Position numbers and translations under genes: made by a program. Shown piece after piece: positions 32,317 through 42,500 of a stretch of 64,000 bases of DNA. The stretch comes from Mycocentrospora acerina (taxonomy: Eukaryota; Ascomycota; Dothideomycetes; Pleosporales), in contig JAKUHH010000084.1 in NCBI GenBank assembly GCA_022701365.1, positions 1 through 64,000 on the forward strand, written 5' to 3'. How positions within the stretch are numbered: the stretch's first letter is position 1; every line of letters begins with the position of its first letter. Below the pieces are notes generated by a model. That model was given only the letters and a program-made list of their open reading frames with translations, ran no database searches and was not told the origin of the DNA.

Positions 32317-32689
32317 AGGCGACGACGGATGTGTGTGTGGTGGGGATGGAGCGAGCATTCATGTCATGTTGTGTATACCCTTTGTAAACGGCGTTTGTGT
32401 TTGGTCATGGGAGACTAGACTTGCATAGCTATGGCGTTTGTCACTGTGGGGTTGGCTGCGAGAGCTAGCATGGCCTGGGGTGTTTTTGTACGAAATGGAA
32501 CATGGATTTAATGCACGTACACGCACACGCACGTGCACATGGACTTGTTGTGCTGCTGACAGAAGACGAGTGTTTGTGAGATGGCCGTGTGCTCGGTGGG
32601 CGCAACTGCCAAATGGAACGCCGGGTCAATGCATGCGGTGCAACATACATAGTAGGTAGGACGCAGGGCAGACGAGACTACTAGTACTA

Positions 32690-32735
32690 CAGCTGGACAG
32701 GACAGGACTGGACTGGACTGGACAGGGCAGGGCGG
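32690..32735. repeat. GGACT/GGACA short tandem repeat
   Basis: About eight imperfect pentamers (GGACA, GGACT, GGGCA) in a row between two plus-strand genes. Confidence 0.8.
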
Positions 32736-33094
32736 GGCAGCATGAGGGATGAGCAGCGAGCGTGCGTGTGTTGTCCTGCTGCTGTTGGCTCAGCCCAGGC
32801 CCTGTCCCCGGATAATACAGGTGCGTGCATGCATGGGCGGGTACACGTGCTCTGGCCGCGGGCGCGGCATTAGCGCGTCGTCGCTGTGACGACCCCAGTG
32901 TTTACCGATGATGATGTCGTTGGGGACGAGCGGGCCGGGCAATTTGGAGCCAGGCGACCTCCCATATCATGTCTGGCGCTGCTCCACGGTAGCCTCGTTG
33001 CATTGCCAGCTACCACTCTCTGCCTGCCGACGTGTGGAAGAGAGCGAGAATCAGCAGAGGATTGACAGCTGCCGTTGTTTGATTGAGTGCATGG

Positions 33095-33192
33095 TTGACC
33101 GACGACACACTCGACTGACACACTCGACACTCGACTGACACGCTTGACACTCGACTGAGACATTCGACATTCGACACAATACACATACACAT
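33095..33192. repeat. Degenerate CACTCGACTGACA array and ACACATACACAATA tract
   Basis: Five or so imperfect copies of a 9-17 bp motif based on CACTCGACTGACA, followed by A/C-rich repeats, directly before the start of the GBD/FH3 gene at 33223. Confidence 0.75.
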
Positions 33193-33222
33193 ACACAATA
33201 CACAATAACCCCGCCGCCCTCG

Positions 33223-35911
33223 ATGGCGATGCTGCCGCCGCCGCCGCCTGCTGCTGCCGGCCACCGACGCAACAAGTCGTCGTCGGTGCTCAAGTCCATC
33301 ATCATCCCCAAGGGCCACCGCCGCTCGCCCTCGGACGGCACTGCCCTGACCAGCCCGCCGTACATGTTCCCGCCTGCCACTGCGCCCTTGCACGATGCGC
33401 CCCAGCATGCACCCCTCCTGCCGCCAGACCACCCGCACAGCCAGCTGCGAGCGCCCGCCCCTTGGCACGACATGGCCCCTCCATCGCCCACCAAGCCCGC
33501 CAGCCCCAAGAAGGGCTTCCACAAGAAATCCTTCAGCTCCGTGTCGCTGCGCTCGCTGGGCCGCGACCGCTCGCCCGACAAGCTCGCCTCGGAAGCCAGG
33601 CGTGCGCGCGAAGACGAGGCGGCACGCGACAAGCCTGACAAGCCCAAGAAGCCCAAGTCGTCGACCAACCTGGCCGCCATGTTTGGCAAGAGCAGGACCC
33701 GCGACAGCAGACAGTCGCCCACAAAGGACAAGGAGAACGCCTCGCCCCCACGCACCGCCTACGCCCTCAGCCCCCCGCCGCCTGCCCCCATCTGGGCCGA
33801 GTTCAGCTCGGCGGTCAAGGTGCCCCTCAACCACCAGCGCTGCAGCGTCGACGACGGCGATGAGCCTGCCCTCTACTCCCCGCGCGAGCGCTCGCCCTCC
33901 AAGCAGCGCCCCGCCGCAAAGGAGCGGCCCAAGTCGATGATTGTGTCGAGCAAGGACGCCGTCGATGTGCTCTTTGGCACCTTCTCGCGCAAAAAGAGCC
34001 ATGAGCGCGCCCCCCTCGCCGACACGCAGGGCAACGAGGGCAGAGCCAAGGACACGTCCCCGTCCAAGAATGCTCAACCACGGCCGACCCTGAGCCGCGC
34101 AAAGACTGACACCATTGCCAAGGAGAGCTCGCCGCAACCTCCCCCCTCGCCCACCAAGAAGCCAAATAGAGTCATGGCGGCTGTGGCTGCCTTCAACGGA
34201 CGCTCCAGGCAGGCAGAAGGGGCACCGCCATCCCCCACCAAGTTCGACCCCAGCGTCGTCGACGCCGAGTTTGAGGAAGTTTTGGTGAGTAGACTCTACA
34301 GCTCGCCTCGAGTTGAGCCACGCTGACGATTCTCAGGAATCACGCAATATTCCCACACACCAGCGCGCCCAGATGCGCACTCTGACACTCGAGGTCAAGG
34401 CTGATTTTGTTCGCACGCACAAACTCGACACTGCCCACGCCTCTGCGATGCCCGCGACGACGACAACAACAACAACATCCGCGCACTCGTCCATTGGCGA
34501 GAACAAGGCTGGTCGTGCCCGCTCATCCAAGTCACGGGATGGGTCCATCGACGAGGAGAAGGCGCCCCTGCAGGGAGATAAGTCAGCATACGCGTCCAAG
34601 CGTGAGCGTCCCCGAAGCAGAACCTTCACCTTTAGCAGAAACGACTCGCCTACGAAGAAGCAAAGAGGCGATCTGATTGACAAGAAAGCATCCAAGTCTA
34701 ACCCCATTCCAAAGTCTCCTTCAACGAGGTCTCTAGTATCCAATGCCTCTGACAGGTCCGTTTCAAACGGTGCCAAATCGGTCAAATCGGATGGATTCAT
34801 TGCTTACTTGAGAAAGACCGTGAAGCCCCAAGACGTGGAAGTCGGTAAGCTGCACAAGCTGCGGCTGCTGCTCCGTAACGAAACAGTTGACTGGGTGGAC
34901 ACGTTCATCCGGGACGGTGGTATGACCGAGTTGGTCGGTCTCCTCCACCGTATCATGAAGATTGAGTGGCGCGAGGACCACGACGACATCCTACTCCATG
35001 AACTGCTGCGCTGTCTCAAAGGACTTTGCACAACCGACTCTGCACTAAAGGAGCTTGCTGGAATTGCCTCGACATTGTACCCAGCCCTGCTTGCCATGTT
35101 GTTCGACGAAGAGCACAAGGGTCCTAGCGAGTTTACGACGCGCGAGCTCATCATCGAAATCATCTTTGCGCACATTTCCATGGCCCCAGAGTCGGAACTC
35201 GAGTCTCGCGCTACAGAGCTGCTCAAATATCTTAAAGACCCCGTCAAAGCGAAGGAATCCTCAATTGTCCCCTTTGTCTTGCAGATGCACCAATCACGAC
35301 CATACCAGGTCTGGTGTAAAGAGATGAGCAACGTCACGAAGGAGGTCTTCTGGATCTTCATTCACCATCTCAATGTCATCCCCGTACCCCCAAAGCCATC
35401 CTCTGATGAGCCCACCAAGTCGTACGCAAAGACGCACTTTCCAGGCCCTCGCGCCATCGTTCCAGCAGCACCCTATGTTGGCGGCGTAGAATGGGACGCA
35501 ACAAACTACCTAGCAACACACATTGACCTTCTCAATGGTCTCATTGCCTGCCTACCTACACGCTCGGCACGCAACACACTGCGTCAAGAACTCAAGGTCA
35601 GCGGATTCGAGAAGCTGATGGGTCATCTACGAGCATGCAACCCAAAGTACTACGGCGCCGTTCACGACAGTGTCAAGGTATGGATCGGAGCTGCGCTCGA
35701 AGACGACTGGAATGTCAAGACTGTGCGCATGGGATCCGGCGATGGCAAAGGGAGTGTGAGTCCGCTGAAGCAGAGCCCCAAGAAGAAAGCGGAAAAAGCG
35801 CCGCAGATCCAAGTCCCGAAGATGGACGTCGGTCTTGGATTGGGACTGGGGTTCGACAAAGAGATTGACGTGGGGGATTGCTTGGGCAAGAGGGACGACG
35901 ATTGGATTTGA
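33223..35911 (+). CDS. Formin-like GBD/FH3 domain protein lacking FH2
   Basis: Two exons, 33223-34284 and 34337-35911, phase 0, give 878 residues. The first 500 residues are Pro/Ser/Lys-rich and disordered, with repeated SPTK and SPSK sites (likely proline-directed phosphorylation) and short basic patches. From about residue 505 a helical repeat region matches the GTPase-binding/FH3 part of diaphanous-type formins: FIAYLRKTVKPQDVEV, LRLLLRNETVDWVDTFI, GGMTELVGLLHRIMK, LLHELLRCLKGLC and later SGFEKLMGHLRACNPKYYG. The protein then ends in a Lys-rich tail and a short Gly/Leu repeat, with no FH1 or FH2 actin-assembly domain. A Rho-GTPase-responsive scaffold for polarity or cytokinesis is a fair inference; the partner is unknown. 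Confidence 0.82.
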
Positions 35912-36114
35912 AAAGTGCACATTGACGATATTTTCGTCGAGGAAAAGCAGCCACCAGGGTATTCATCCTGGTTCCTGGACCGACGGCGTTTTTTTTTAAT
36001 ATTTCACGACCGCGGATGAGACGTTTTTCTCTCACTCACTCACACACTCACACACACATCACCACATAATGCCAGACCAACGACTTCCACTGGCTTCTTC
36101 CGGCGTTTAAGCGA

Positions 36115-36150
36115 CATCATCATCATCATCATCATTATCATCATCACAAC
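36115..36150. repeat. (CAT)n microsatellite
   Basis: About eleven CAT units with one interruption, in the convergent intergenic region. Confidence 0.9.
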
Positions 36151-36416
36151 CTTTACCATCATCACACCATCATCTTCGCCACCCTCTCTCTCTCCCCAAT
36201 GCACTCTCCGCATATTTACGAAACATGACCTTTTCTTTCTTTCTCTCTGTCTCTCTCCTGGCCGGCGCAACACAACGACGACGACCAACTACTACTACTA
36301 ACACTACTACCTACGAATTTGATGATGACGCGGATATTGGGTTACTGACTTGGAATTATTGGATGGAGTTCTTTTTGGATTCTTTTGAAAGGGAGGGGGA
36401 GAATGGCGTGTGTGTG

Positions 36417-36440
36417 CATATATATATATATATTTATATA
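36417..36440. repeat. (TA)n microsatellite
   Basis: An alternating TA run with one TTTA interruption, in the convergent intergenic region. Confidence 0.9.
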
Positions 36441-36887
36441 TTCACTAGTCTTGTCTTTTTTTTATTTTAATCAAAGGCAGCTTTTGAATGTTGAAAGTTT
36501 TTTCTGGTTTCTATTTGATTTGTGTGTGTGTGTATGTGTGCTGGTGTGCTGAGTGTAGTGCGATGTTGATCAATCAATTCACCAAAGTAACCAACCAACC
36601 AAAAAGGTCTCGATAAAGGCAAAAATGAAGATGAAGATGAATTCAACAGCTTAAGATTCTTCTACTACTCTTGAGTGTATATGTGTGTGTATGTTTATGT
36701 GTGAGTGGGAGGGGGTATCTCAACAGGGAAAAAGAGAGAGAGAAAACAATCACCTCCCGAAAAAACACGCTTTTATAGGAAAAAAAAAGACGACGCCATA
36801 CTGGTACAGTAACAAATACTCATACACACCCAACAATAACGCCGAGAAGAAATCCCCCCCCCCACCCAAAAAAAACAATCATACAAA

Positions 36888-39143
36888 CTACACCTTCTTC
36901 CCTTTGCCCTTGCCCTTCCTCTTACTCTTGCTGGCTCCAACCTCCAATGTCCCGGCTTCAACCTCCCCTTCCCCCAAACCAAACGCTTCATTTCCTTGCA
37001 TCTCCTTCAACTTCTGCTGCCCACTAATAAAGAAGCTCAGGTCACGATTCTGCTCCTCGAGATCCACCTTCTGGGCTTCGAGATCCTTGGCGCGGGCTTC
37101 TGCGTCGGCGGCTTTTTGCTCGAGATGCTTGATGCGGCTGAGGAGGCTTTCGTTGATGGTTTGCTCTTCCTTGTACTGCTTGGAGAGGTTGCGGGCGAGG
37201 GTGGAGGCGGCTGTGGCTTTTTGGGCATGGCGTGTGGCGTCTTTTTCGAGGGCGGCGATTTGCTTCTGGGCGGACGAGTGCTCGAGGGTGAGGAGATTGA
37301 CTTTTTGGGTGAGCGAGGTTAGGGCGAGAGTGGCGGCGTCGGCGGATGACGAGGCTTTGGCGGCCTTGTCGACGGCGCGCTCGAGTTGCTCTTCAAAGTA
37401 AGCGCGTTGGGATTCGAGCTGTGAGGTGAGCAGGAAGGCGTACTCCATGCCCATGTTGTCGAGCTTCTCCCGGGGCACTGTGTCGTTGGCATAGCCCGTC
37501 ATGCCGGGTGCGCCAAAGGTTTGGTTTGTCGACGCGGGCAGGTCGACGAGCTTCCCGTCGGCCTTGTTCTGGATGAGTCGGTGGACGTAGCCGTCGCCGG
37601 CATAGTCCCAGACGTGTTGTGTAGCCACATCCATGGCGTATGTATGGCTCGTGGCCTCGTAGTGGGCAAACGCGTGGGCCGAGTCGTAGCGGCCGCAGCC
37701 CGTGTTGCCACAGACGAGGCAGATCCATAGGTTCTCCGTCGAGCCGCAGACGCTGCACTCGTTGTCGGGGGATTCGCCGTCGAGTGCCCGGGAGCTTGAG
37801 GCGTCGTTTTGCGTATATCTGCACACAGGACAGCCTGATCCGCGCCACTTCTCCAGACAGGCGCAGTGGAAGACGTGCTGGCAGAGGATAGTGAGCAGGC
37901 CCGTTGTCTCGTCCATGCGCTCGAGACAGACGGGGCACGTGGGCAGCTCCACAAGGGCGGGTGTCGGCGGGGCATGAGGCTTTGCCGTGAGCGAGGGGGC
38001 GTCGGCGGGCGGCAGGGGCGCGGTGAGGGCTTGCTTTGTGGGCGCCGGGGCAAAGGGGTCGTTTGTCAGGTCGGGAAACGACGACGGGTCGCTGCTCACG
38101 TCGCCGTTCTGGAAGGAGATGGACTTGACGAAGACGACGTGGCAGTACTCGGGCTCCATGCTGTTAAAGGCCTTGCCGTTCCACTCGTGGCGCCATGCGC
38201 GTGCCTGGGCGGCATTCCGGAACTTCATCAGCACCATGTACTTGTTTGCTCGGCTGGTCCTGACGAGGCGGAAGTGCGAGACGTCCTCGCGTGTCTGCTC
38301 GCCCATGAAGCCCAGGAAGTCCGAGGGCGTCATGTAGGCGGGGACGGCCAGGATGCACAGCGTCGTGCACTCGGCGTCGGTGTTGTTGCTATTAATGCTG
38401 TTGGTGTTGTTGGTACTATTATTGTTGGTGTTGTTGATACTACTACTGCTGTTGATATTGCTGTTGATATTGCTGCTGCTGCTGCTGCTACTGCCCCCCC
38501 TCCCATCCACGCCCTGCTCCTCGTCGTACAGGCCCGGCGTCTCCTGCCCATCGCGGTACAGATGCACCACGCCCCAGCCCACGTCCGTGTCATGGGGGTC
38601 CGAGGGGATGAAGCGGCCCTTTGTCGCCAGGCCGCCGGCGTTTGGGGCGAGCGAGGAGGCAGCGTCGGCGGCGTGCATGTCGATGGCGAGGATGGAGATG
38701 CTGTCGAAGCGCCAGTCACGGTGTCCCACGCTCTCCTTCCTGCTGCTACGGCCGCCTGTCCGTGTCGCCGGCTTAACCACGGGCACGGGACTCTCGTGCC
38801 GGTCCGACAAGGACAGTCGTGTGCGCTGGCTGCGTCGGCGCGGCGCAGGAGGCCGGTCGCGCGAGCCAGACGGGGCCCGAGCCTTTGACGCGTTGCTCTT
38901 GGGTGTTGATGTTGATGTTGATGCTGATGTTGTTGATGTGGATGTGGATGTTGTTGATATTGTTGCTGATGTTAACGTAGATGCTGTTGTTGTTGTTGTT
39001 GCTGCCGACGCCCACTCCCCTCGGCGGTGCACGGGGAGCGCTGCGCTGAAAATGTCCGTCCCCGGTGGCGGGCTAAAGGTCGAGTCGGGTGAAGAGCGCG
39101 AGGGGTACAGCTCAAAGGTGACATGGAAAAAGTACGCCGGCAT
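36888..39143 (-). CDS. ETP1: ETP1/BRAP2-type RING E3 ubiquitin ligase
   Basis: One exon, 751 residues. The start is the ATG at 39143 (MPAYFFHVTFELYPS), which matches how the family begins. Parts in order: N-terminal segment; a low-complexity Thr/Ser/Asn tract (about 47-82); a second Ser/Asn/Thr tract (about 214-253); the BRAP2 RNA-recognition-like domain (about 258-345, TLCILAVPAYMTPSDFLGFMG); a RING-H2 finger from CPVC (about 402-442, with HVFHCACL and CPVC); a UBP-type zinc finger from CSVC (about 463-530); a long coiled coil (about 590-710); and a Lys-rich end KSKRKGKGKGKKV. Human BRAP2 tunes Ras/MAPK signalling through KSR, and yeast Etp1 is tied to ethanol tolerance and protein turnover. 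Both low-complexity tracts are encoded by DNA microsatellites. Confidence 0.93.
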   Translation of the reverse strand: MPAYFFHVTFELYPSRSSPDSTFSPPPGTDIFSAALPVHRRGEWASAATTTTTASTLTSATISTTSTSTSTTSASTSTSTPKSNASKARAPSGSRDRPPAPRRRSQRTRLSLSDRHESPVPVVKPATRTGGRSSRKESVGHRDWRFDSISILAIDMHAADAASSLAPNAGGLATKGRFIPSDPHDTDVGWGVVHLYRDGQETPGLYDEEQGVDGRGGSSSSSSSNINSNINSSSSINNTNNNSTNNTNSINSNNTDAECTTLCILAVPAYMTPSDFLGFMGEQTREDVSHFRLVRTSRANKYMVLMKFRNAAQARAWRHEWNGKAFNSMEPEYCHVVFVKSISFQNGDVSSDPSSFPDLTNDPFAPAPTKQALTAPLPPADAPSLTAKPHAPPTPALVELPTCPVCLERMDETTGLLTILCQHVFHCACLEKWRGSGCPVCRYTQNDASSSRALDGESPDNECSVCGSTENLWICLVCGNTGCGRYDSAHAFAHYEATSHTYAMDVATQHVWDYAGDGYVHRLIQNKADGKLVDLPASTNQTFGAPGMTGYANDTVPREKLDNMGMEYAFLLTSQLESQRAYFEEQLERAVDKAAKASSSADAATLALTSLTQKVNLLTLEHSSAQKQIAALEKDATRHAQKATAASTLARNLSKQYKEEQTINESLLSRIKHLEQKAADAEARAKDLEAQKVDLEEQNRDLSFFISGQQKLKEMQGNEAFGLGEGEVEAGTLEVGASKSKRKGKGKGKKV
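38383..38502. repeat. Translated GTT/GCT-type microsatellite inside ETP1
   Basis: On the plus strand the run is built from GTTGTTG, GCTGTTG, GATATTG and GCTGCT trinucleotides. On the coding strand it reads as Asn, Ser, Thr and Ile codons, giving the tract at about residues 214-253. A second, similar run lies at about 38900-39002. Both keep the frame. Confidence 0.85.
38900..39002. repeat. Second translated microsatellite inside ETP1
   Basis: GTTGATGTTGATG- and GTTGTTGTTG-type repeats that on the minus coding strand give the Thr/Ser-rich tract near residues 47-82 of ETP1. Confidence 0.8.
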
Positions 39144-39594
39144 CAGGAGCGACAATGGCCATGGCCGGGGCGGATGGATTGCTGCGTGGCATGGAGCTGT
39201 TTGCGACTGGGGCGGGCCTGTGTCGTCGTGTTTGTGGCTGCTGCGTCACAGTGGGGTTGGTGGGGGTGGCGCAACTGCGACCGCGACCCCTCCACCAAGA
39301 CAGCACGCATGGAGACGGCATGGGTGAGGACAGCATGGGTAAAGTCAGCATGGGTAAAGGGGCGACCGAGGGTGCGTCAACGCCAACATCAACGTCAATA
39401 GGTCGTTCCACATATACCAAAGCTCAGACATTAGGAAATCTACTCTTCACCGTCCGCCATCCATGCTGTGCCACTGGCATACACGACATCTACTAACAAA
39501 AACCTCATGCGCATCGTTTCCTCGTTCCCTGCACCATATCTTACATCCCGCGCCATCCATCCCATCTACTCTATCCTTGCCCACCACCATCCCT
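39144..39594. other. Intergenic, ETP1 promoter and BLM10 3' end
   Basis: A 451 bp gap between two minus-strand genes. It holds three copies of a CAGCATGGGTAAAG-like motif at about 39325-39362, upstream of ETP1. Nothing else is recognised. Confidence 0.5.
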
Positions 39595-42500
39595 CTACGC
39601 AAAGTAGCTCTTCCATAAAACGCCCTCGAGATCCTCCAACTGTTCTTGCTCAAAAGCCTGTGATTTGTGTCAGCATAAGCCCCCTTCCCATAACCCGTAT
39701 TCTCCCCACTTACCTTTACATCAACGTGCCATGTGTCCTGTCTTGTCTTCTTAAAGTCCGCAAGCACGCTCTTGACACTCTTCCCCACCATTCCCGGATC
39801 CGCTGCTGCCTTCCGTGCCAGTGTAGCAAGCACATCCGGCAACCACGTTGGCGGTGGACTCTGGTAGGGGAACGCCTGGATAAGCGCTCCCAGACCAAGC
39901 ACGGCTGCATGACGAGTCAGGACAAGCTTGCCCTGCTCCGTCGTTGGTGTGCCAGCATCGCGTCGCTTGGGCAGCGGGTTCTTTGCAAGCTGCGTAGTGA
40001 AGCGCTTCTTAAGCGTCGACACCTGTCGGTCGCGGAACGCTATTGGCGAGCAGCGGATCATGCCCGACAGCGTCGTCGCTGCACCCATGCGCACCTCCAG
40101 CTGCACATCCCCAAGCATCGCCGATACGCAATCAAACATGGTTTGCTGCTGCTTCTCACTCATCAAGAACAGTCGGCGGAAGTAGATGACCTGAATGTTG
40201 ATCAAGATTCGCAGACGCTGGTGCCAGCTCGTCGCATTTCGCCCAATGCGAATCAGCGCTGCAATAAACTCTGCATCTTCACCTTCCCGGTGCGGAATAT
40301 TCGGTAGGTGGCGGAACACGTGGTATGCAAGTGACTGCAGCTCGGGATCCTCTTTAATGTCCATCATGTGGAGGAGCTGCTCCATGAACACGTTCGGGAA
40401 GAACTTGACAAGTTGGGTACATTCGTACGACGAGAGCGTAGAGTCGAGCCACAGAAGAACAGTCTTTCCACCAGATGTGTACGACGACGGTGTCTGCTGT
40501 CCTGCGGGACGCTGATGGCGCCAGACTTCGAGACGATCAAAGACATCGGTAATCACCTTGCTAAACTCTTCAGTCGGTTCATAAGGACGGACTCCAATCG
40601 ACGATGCCTCCTTCTGCGCCTTGATCAGGCTACCCACATCCTTGTATGATTCGTGGTACCGTGTGCGGTAGATGCTCGCAATCGTCTGGCCCATTGCTTC
40701 ACGTACACCCTTGTATGGATGGTCGAGATGGCTTAGGAAATCCTCCAGAATCGGTCCTTCACGCCGGAAGTGCCAGCCCGCATCGCAAATCGCTTGTGTT
40801 AGCAGATGAATCTTCGAGCTCTCTTTGAACGCGGCGTTGGACTCCATGTCGAGACGGAGGCTAGCCAGCCAGTCGACCAGAGGCCATCCTCGCCTAGGAT
40901 CCTTGGACTGCAATACAACATGCAAGAATGTAGTCCAGTAGCCGTTGTTTTCAGGCGTGAGACCCTCCTGGAAGATACCCCGTATAATAGGGAACGCATA
41001 CTCCCAAATCGCTTGTCGCTGCTCGGGTTTGAGATCAGGAGCACAAGAAAGTAGCGCGGCCATGATCTCGGCCGTCGCACGGTGCTGGTGCTTGTCGCTC
41101 CCATCACCGTAAACAGACTGTGTGAGGTCTTTGATGTCTTCAAACGTCGTCTCTGTCTTGCCGCAGAAAACAAGATCAAAAGAATGTGTCAGCAACATCG
41201 CACTTGACATGCGGAACCTATCAGAGCTGGCATCGCGAGGTTCTTGCTTCATAAACGCAAAGTAGTTTGAAAACCACGACCGTGTAAGGTGTTTTGCAAT
41301 CTTTCCACGGATGTCGTTTTCCACATCGTCGTACACAATTTGTGGGGCATTCGGCAGAAACGCTGGCATAGTCTTGTTCCACACCAGCCAACCGGGATAA
41401 TCAAAGTCAACATAGTACTTGGCATCCGGTTGCCCAAAAGATTCAAGGTACTCCTCAGTCCAGTTGGGGTCCTCCGGCCTCGTTGGTACGGATATCTTAT
41501 CAGGTAGGTCTTCCTCTCCAAGCAGATACTTTTCATAGCTGTGACCAGTGATTGCGCGCGTCTGGATGACCGAGTACAGTCCTATCAAAGCACCAGCATA
41601 CAGCCCTCTCAGACTCGGGTGCTGATCAATCGTGCCTCGTGTGATGAGGTCAACCATCTCGTCAGAGGCAATCGTGTCATAGCGCATGCCCAGATTGACA
41701 ATGATGGCTGCAGTCCGACTAACCTTCTTCCAGTGCTCAGTATTGGCAATCTCAACTAATTCCTTGGAAAGATCAGACTTTTTGCCTTCAATGCGCGCCC
41801 TCTTCCTCTTGATGAAATCTCGCCTCTTGACGACCTTCTGCTGTACCTTGTCGTCGTTAGTGTTCATCGCAAAGGCAATGGCTTCGACAACAGTCTTGTC
41901 AAGAATGACCATCCGCTCCATAGCTTTGCCCATGTCCATGACTTGGAACGTGGCGTTGGTGGCGAGTTTCTGTACGGATGGTTTGTCGGCTCCAGTGACC
42001 TCAATAAAAGCTTTGATCAGCTTAGGCGTAAACCTCCAGTCGCGACTGATGGTTTTTGCCAGGCTTCCATACAGAAGAGCAAACATGGCGCCCTTGATCC
42101 GAGGATAGTCACTCTCGGCCACAGCCTTGACGAATGCGTCGAGCAACGAAGGGATGACTAGCGGCCGAGCACCGAGCACGCATTTGATTGCTGATTCGTT
42201 TGCAGTCTGAGCAGTACGTCGAATTTCCGTATACAGAGAGATACTAGACTCAGCAAGATCCAAGAATAGTTGCTTATCGAGCTCCGTCTTTGGTCGCGGG
42301 GCGGCATTGTGTCGAAGTCGCTGCAGATGGTAGACATTTGCGCGTCGGACAAGAAGAGGTCGAGGATATTGTTTCCTCAGACCACTAAACCTGAAGGGCT
42401 GTTCGTCATTATCAAGAAGTCTAGATATCCTGTCCAAGACATGGGCTGACTTCTCAATACCAACGTCTATGAACCAAGAACGGTATGCATTGTATAGAGA

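Larger units (their letters stand above)
32221..33222. other. Intergenic with several simple repeats
   Basis: About 1 kb between CDC4 and the GBD/FH3 gene. It contains a GA run, GCATTGA repeats, a GGACT/GGACA run and a degenerate CACTCGACTGACA array (listed separately). No gene is seen. The last 120 bp, which is A/C-rich with ACACATACACAATAC repeats, is likely the 5' UTR of the next gene. Confidence 0.6.
35912..36887. other. Convergent intergenic region rich in simple repeats
   Basis: Between the stop codons of the GBD/FH3 gene (+) and ETP1 (-). It contains (CAT)n at about 36115-36150, (TA)n at about 36417-36440, (GT)n tracts near 36520 and 36680, and C/A homopolymers near 36855-36880. These fit two 3' UTRs. 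No gene is seen. Confidence 0.65.

Noticed and set aside
33010..34137. 375-codon minus frame opposite the GBD/FH3 gene
   Set aside because: Antisense shadow of a Pro/Ser-rich, GC-rich coding region.
37866..38888. 340-codon plus frame opposite ETP1
   Set aside because: Val/Gly/Ala-rich antisense shadow; ETP1 zinc fingers are unmistakable on the minus strand.
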